A stretch of DNA of 15,309 bases, taken from NCBI GenBank assembly GCA_017470325.1, contig JAFUES010000074.1, forward strand, positions 1 to 15,309. Reading direction: 5' to 3'. Each line of letters opens with the position of its first letter. Position 1 is the first letter of the stretch. Positions 13,113-15,309 of the stretch are shown in pieces. Origin of the DNA: Oscillospiraceae bacterium (GTDB lineage Bacteria > Bacillota_A > Clostridia > Oscillospirales > Oscillospiraceae). The translations under genes were made by a program, and so were the position numbers. Under the pieces are notes generated by a model. The model was not told the DNA's origin, did not search any database, and saw only the letters and a list, made by a program, of their open reading frames with translations.

Positions 13113-13802
13113 TTACTCCTCCAGAGCCCGCTCCTGATAGGCAAAGGTGGAGTTCATGATCGCCTCCACATTGATGAGCTTGCCGATGGTGGCCCCGGCC
13201 CGGAGCTTGTCGCTGACGTCCGTCTCCGTCTGCATCATTTTGGTGGTCTTGGCCAGGATCTCCTCCGCCCGGTCATAGGGGACGACGCAGGCCCCGTTGC
13301 CGTCGATGAGGATGATATCCCCGGGATTCACCGGCGCACCTGCGCACTGGATGGGCAGGTCCACCCGGCCATAGCCCGCCATACAGCCCACATTGGGACA
13401 GATGCCCCTGGCCATCACCGGGAAACCGATCTTGCGGATCTCCTCCACATCCCGGCAGGCGCCGTCGATCACTGCGGCGATCACGCCCTGGTTCATGGCA
13501 GAGAGAGTGATGTTCTCGCCCCAGAAGGCGGTGTTGCGGGAATCGTGGGCGTCAATGACCACGATGTCGCCGGGCTTGGCCAGCTCCAGGGCCATGACCA
13601 CAGCCGACAGATCGCCCGCGATGGTCTTTACCGTCCGTGCCACGCCCGCCAGCCGTGGATCCTTGCCGATGGGCCGCAGATCCGCGTACATACCGTTGAG
13701 CCGGTCCATGCAGTCCGTAGCCGCGCAGGTGACGGAATCATACTGATCGATCAATGCCTGGAAATCCTTCGCGATCTCATAAGGGCTTCTGGTCTTTTCC
13801 AT
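13113..13802 (-). CDS. RraA-like protein (HMG aldolase / demethylmenaquinone methyltransferase-like superfamily)
   Basis: The 229-aa protein has the RraA fold signature: a GDIVVID strand at 78-84, WGENITLSAMNQGVIAAVID with the G95-E-N element, then DGACRDVEEI at 113-122, where R117 and D118 correspond to the substrate- and metal-binding Arg-Asp pair of 4-hydroxy-4-methyl-2-oxoglutarate aldolases. A second GDIILIDGNG (161-170) is also typical. With the metal-site residues kept, an aldolase or oxaloacetate decarboxylase activity is more likely than the RNase E inhibitor function, which has no clear meaning in Clostridia. The start is the ATG at 13802, 7 bases after a perfect AGGAGG; the upstream in-frame start at 13847 lacks one. 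It stands alone between two terminators, so its pathway cannot be read from neighbours. Confidence 0.88.
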   Translation of the reverse strand: MEKTRSPYEIAKDFQALIDQYDSVTCAATDCMDRLNGMYADLRPIGKDPRLAGVARTVKTIAGDLSAVVMALELAKPGDIVVIDAHDSRNTAFWGENITLSAMNQGVIAAVIDGACRDVEEIRKIGFPVMARGICPNVGCMAGYGRVDLPIQCAGAPVNPGDIILIDGNGACVVPYDRAEEILAKTTKMMQTETDVSDKLRAGATIGKLINVEAIMNSTFAYQERALEE

Positions 13803-13858
13803 GATCGTTCCTCCTAATTTATCGTATTTTCGGTTTTGAATTTCCATATGCTGTAATT

Positions 13859-13887
13859 ACTATACTATGTTAATAGGTAAAAAGCAA
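13859..13887 (-). promoter_or_regulatory. Sigma-A type promoter of the RraA-like gene
   Basis: TTGCTT (13887-13882), a 17-base spacer and TATAGT (13864-13859) on the minus strand. The predicted leader is about 50 bases and AT-rich. Confidence 0.55.
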
Positions 13888-13903
13888 GGCCGCTATTGGA
13901 AAC

Positions 13904-13943
13904 AGCAGCGCGGACCGCCCGAATGGCTGCGGTCCGCGCTGCT
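13904..13943 (-). terminator. Hairpin terminator after the plsY homologue
   Basis: A perfect 15-bp stem (13904-13918 with 13929-13943) and a 10-base loop begin 12 bases past the stop codon at 13956. The following minus-strand sequence (GTTTCC) is only weakly T-rich, but the stem is very strong and the next gene has its own promoter. Confidence 0.7.
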
Positions 13944-13955
13944 TGATCTCTATGA

Positions 13956-14603
13956 TCAGAATTTGTCGTCCAGCTTGTAGGTGATGTCCTCCTCGAAGCT
14001 GAGCCGCTCCTCCTTCTGGTTGAAGACGCGCACAATGGAGGGGATGTGCTTGAAGATCACCAGGAGCGCGATCATGACTGTCAGCTCCATGATGAGGCTT
14101 TCCTCCACCACCAGGATGGCGGTGATGATGACCACCAGGGCTCCGGCTGCGGCGCCCAGGGTCAGATAGCGGCTGAACCAGCTGACCGCCGCGATGATGA
14201 CCGCCGCGGCGATGCCCACGGACAGATCCACGCAGAGAGCCGCCACCACCAGGGCCACGCTGCCGTGACCACCCCGGAAGCGGTTGAACACCGGGTACAT
14301 CCGGCCCATCAACAGACAGAAGCCCGCGAAGGCCCGGCCTGCGTCGGCATGGCCCTTCAGACTCAGCAGCAGGGCGCCCAACAGGATGGGCAGCAGGTCC
14401 TTGACAACTTCCACCGCCAGCAATTTCAGGAAACCGGGAATGCCATAGATCCTGCGGAAGTTGGAGAGCCACAGGTTCCCGGTGCCCAGGCGCCGCAGGT
14501 TCCGGCGGAACACCAGCTGAGAGGCCAGGCGCTGGGTGCTGATGCTGCCGATGGTATAGGCAAAAAAGGCAGTGATCAGCAAAAGGATCCAATATGTGAT
14601 CAT
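13956..14603 (-). CDS. Divergent PlsY-family membrane protein (acyl phosphate:glycerol-3-phosphate acyltransferase homologue)
   Basis: PlsY transfers an acyl group from acyl phosphate to glycerol-3-phosphate, the first step of phospholipid synthesis. This 215-aa polytopic protein aligns along the family: motif 1 region IGSISTQRL (18-26), motif 2 region GTGNLWLSN (40-48), VVKDLLPILLG, motif 3 region GRMYPVFNRFRGGHG (100-114), and the C-terminal IFKHIPSIVRVFNQ. It overlaps the der stop codon by four bases (ATGA); der-plsY adjacency is common in Firmicutes and supports the homology. The motifs are altered, though. Motif 2 is normally GSGNxGATN (phosphate loop), and its second conserved Gly is Trp here. 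Motif 3 normally has GH.FP and GGKG/GGKA, and His is Arg101 while Lys is His113. The protein may therefore have changed substrate or lost activity. The name plsY is withheld for that reason. Confidence 0.82.
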   Translation of the reverse strand: MITYWILLLITAFFAYTIGSISTQRLASQLVFRRNLRRLGTGNLWLSNFRRIYGIPGFLKLLAVEVVKDLLPILLGALLLSLKGHADAGRAFAGFCLLMGRMYPVFNRFRGGHGSVALVVAALCVDLSVGIAAAVIIAAVSWFSRYLTLGAAAGALVVIITAILVVEESLIMELTVMIALLVIFKHIPSIVRVFNQKEERLSFEEDITYKLDDKF

Positions 14604-15309
14604 TCTTTATCCCCTTTCTGCCGGATGATGATGCGGATCGGCGTGCCCTCCAGGCCGAACACGGCCCGGATCTGGTTCTCCAGATACCGCTGGTAGGAGA
14701 AGTGAAACAGCTCCCGCGAGTTGCAGAAGATCACGAAGGTGGGGGGCTTGATGCCCGTCTGGGTCATGTAATAGATTTTCAGCCGGCGGCCCTTGTCCGT
14801 AGGCGGCTGGACCCTGGCCTGGGCGTCCGCCAGGACATTGTTGAGCATGCCGGTGGTGATGCGCATATTGCTCTGGTCATTGACGAAATTGATGAGCTCA
14901 AAGATCCGGTTGGTGCGCTGGCCGGTGAGGGCGGAGATGAACAGGATGGGCGCGTAGCTCATAAAGCTCAGATCCCGCATCACATCCTTGCGCATCTTCT
15001 CCATGGTGCCGGTCTCTTTCTCCACCAAGTCCCACTTGTTGACGATGACGATACTGGCCTTGCCCGCCTCATGGGCCATGCCGGCGATCTTGGTGTCCTG
15101 CTCGGTGACGCCGTCCCGGGCGTCGATCATAATGAGGCACACGTCCGCCCGCTCGATGGCCAACTGCGCGCGCATGACGGAGAATTTCTCCACCCGCTCG
15201 TCCACCCTGGACTTGCGCCGGATGCCCGCCGTGTCGATGAACATGTAGCGGCCGAACTGGTTTTCATAGACGGTGTCCACCGCGTCACGGGTGGTGCCCG
15301 CCATGTCGC
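14600..15309 (-). CDS. der: Ribosome biogenesis GTPase Der (EngA), C-terminal part, truncated by the window edge
   Basis: Der is a tandem-GTPase protein needed for assembly of the large ribosomal subunit. The window holds the last 235 or so residues: most of the second GTPase domain and the KH-like domain. Visible motifs are DMAGTTRDAVD (switch I, at the edge), FIDTAGIRR (G3), NKWDLVEKE (G4), ISALTGQ (G5), then the KH-like domain with KIYYMTQTGIKPPTFVIFCN and the terminal GTPIRIIIRQKG. An ATG at 15304 falls inside the switch I region and is not the start; the frame continues off the right end. The stop codon TGA overlaps the ATG of the next gene. Confidence 0.96.
   Translation of the reverse strand, partial: DMAGTTRDAVDTVYENQFGRYMFIDTAGIRRKSRVDERVEKFSVMRAQLAIERADVCLIMIDARDGVTEQDTKIAGMAHEAGKASIVIVNKWDLVEKETGTMEKMRKDVMRDLSFMSYAPILFISALTGQRTNRIFELINFVNDQSNMRITTGMLNNVLADAQARVQPPTDKGRRLKIYYMTQTGIKPPTFVIFCNSRELFHFSYQRYLENQIRAVFGLEGTPIRIIIRQKGDKE

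Noticed and set aside
1..15309. CRISPR array, tRNA, rRNA or insertion sequence
   Set aside because: No regularly spaced direct repeats, cloverleaf-like segments or transposase signatures were seen on either strand.

Overview
The window looks like chromosomal DNA of an endospore-forming, anaerobic Clostridia species, most likely a GC-rich gut member of the Oscillospiraceae. This rests on a full-length spoIIE, a pair of 2-hydroxyacyl-CoA dehydratase family subunits, der-plsY gene order, strong Shine-Dalgarno sites and sigma-A type promoters in GC-rich DNA. The genus is an inference; there is no rRNA or other marker to settle it.

Layout. (1) Positions 12-3863, minus strand: an operon with its own promoter. 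It encodes a CooC-type P-loop ATPase with a CxC motif, then two divergent subunits of the 2-hydroxyacyl-CoA dehydratase / benzoyl-CoA reductase family, the second unusually long (596 aa). The operon may run on past the left edge. (2) 3864-4164: a divergent control region with a spoIIE promoter candidate that has a 21-bp spacer and lies inside a perfect 8-bp inverted repeat. (3) 4165-6827, plus strand: spoIIE followed by a translationally coupled 111-aa one-helix membrane protein. (4) 6832-8871: a single-gene unit on the minus strand encoding a secreted protein with about nine beta-helix-like repeats. It is bounded on both sides by hairpins that share a 17-bp core in inverted orientation. (5) 8889-11944, minus strand: a cell-envelope cluster with two full VanY-type D,D-carboxypeptidase genes, a lipoprotein gene and a 151-bp remnant of a third vanY 3' end fused to the end of the lipoprotein gene. 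(6) 11956-12519: mntP manganese exporter, read in the same direction as the second vanY and probably co-transcribed. (7) 12643-13035, plus: a PNPOx-like flavoprotein with clear promoter and terminator. (8) 13113-13802, minus: an RraA-like protein. (9) 13956-15309, minus: a divergent plsY homologue overlapping the 3' end of der (EngA), which runs off the right edge.

How the genes work together. The first operon pairs a metallo-cluster type ATPase with an iron-sulfur radical dehydratase/reductase-type pair. The classical ASKHA activator of that enzyme family is not seen in the window, so the ATPase may take the role of activator or cluster maturase; this is the strongest candidate for an undescribed system. 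The spoIIE unit is standard sporulation machinery. The region from 6832 to 11107 looks accessory, with a repeat surface protein and signs of gene duplication and illegitimate recombination. The right end is housekeeping, apart from a PlsY homologue whose motifs have changed at positions known to matter for the enzyme.
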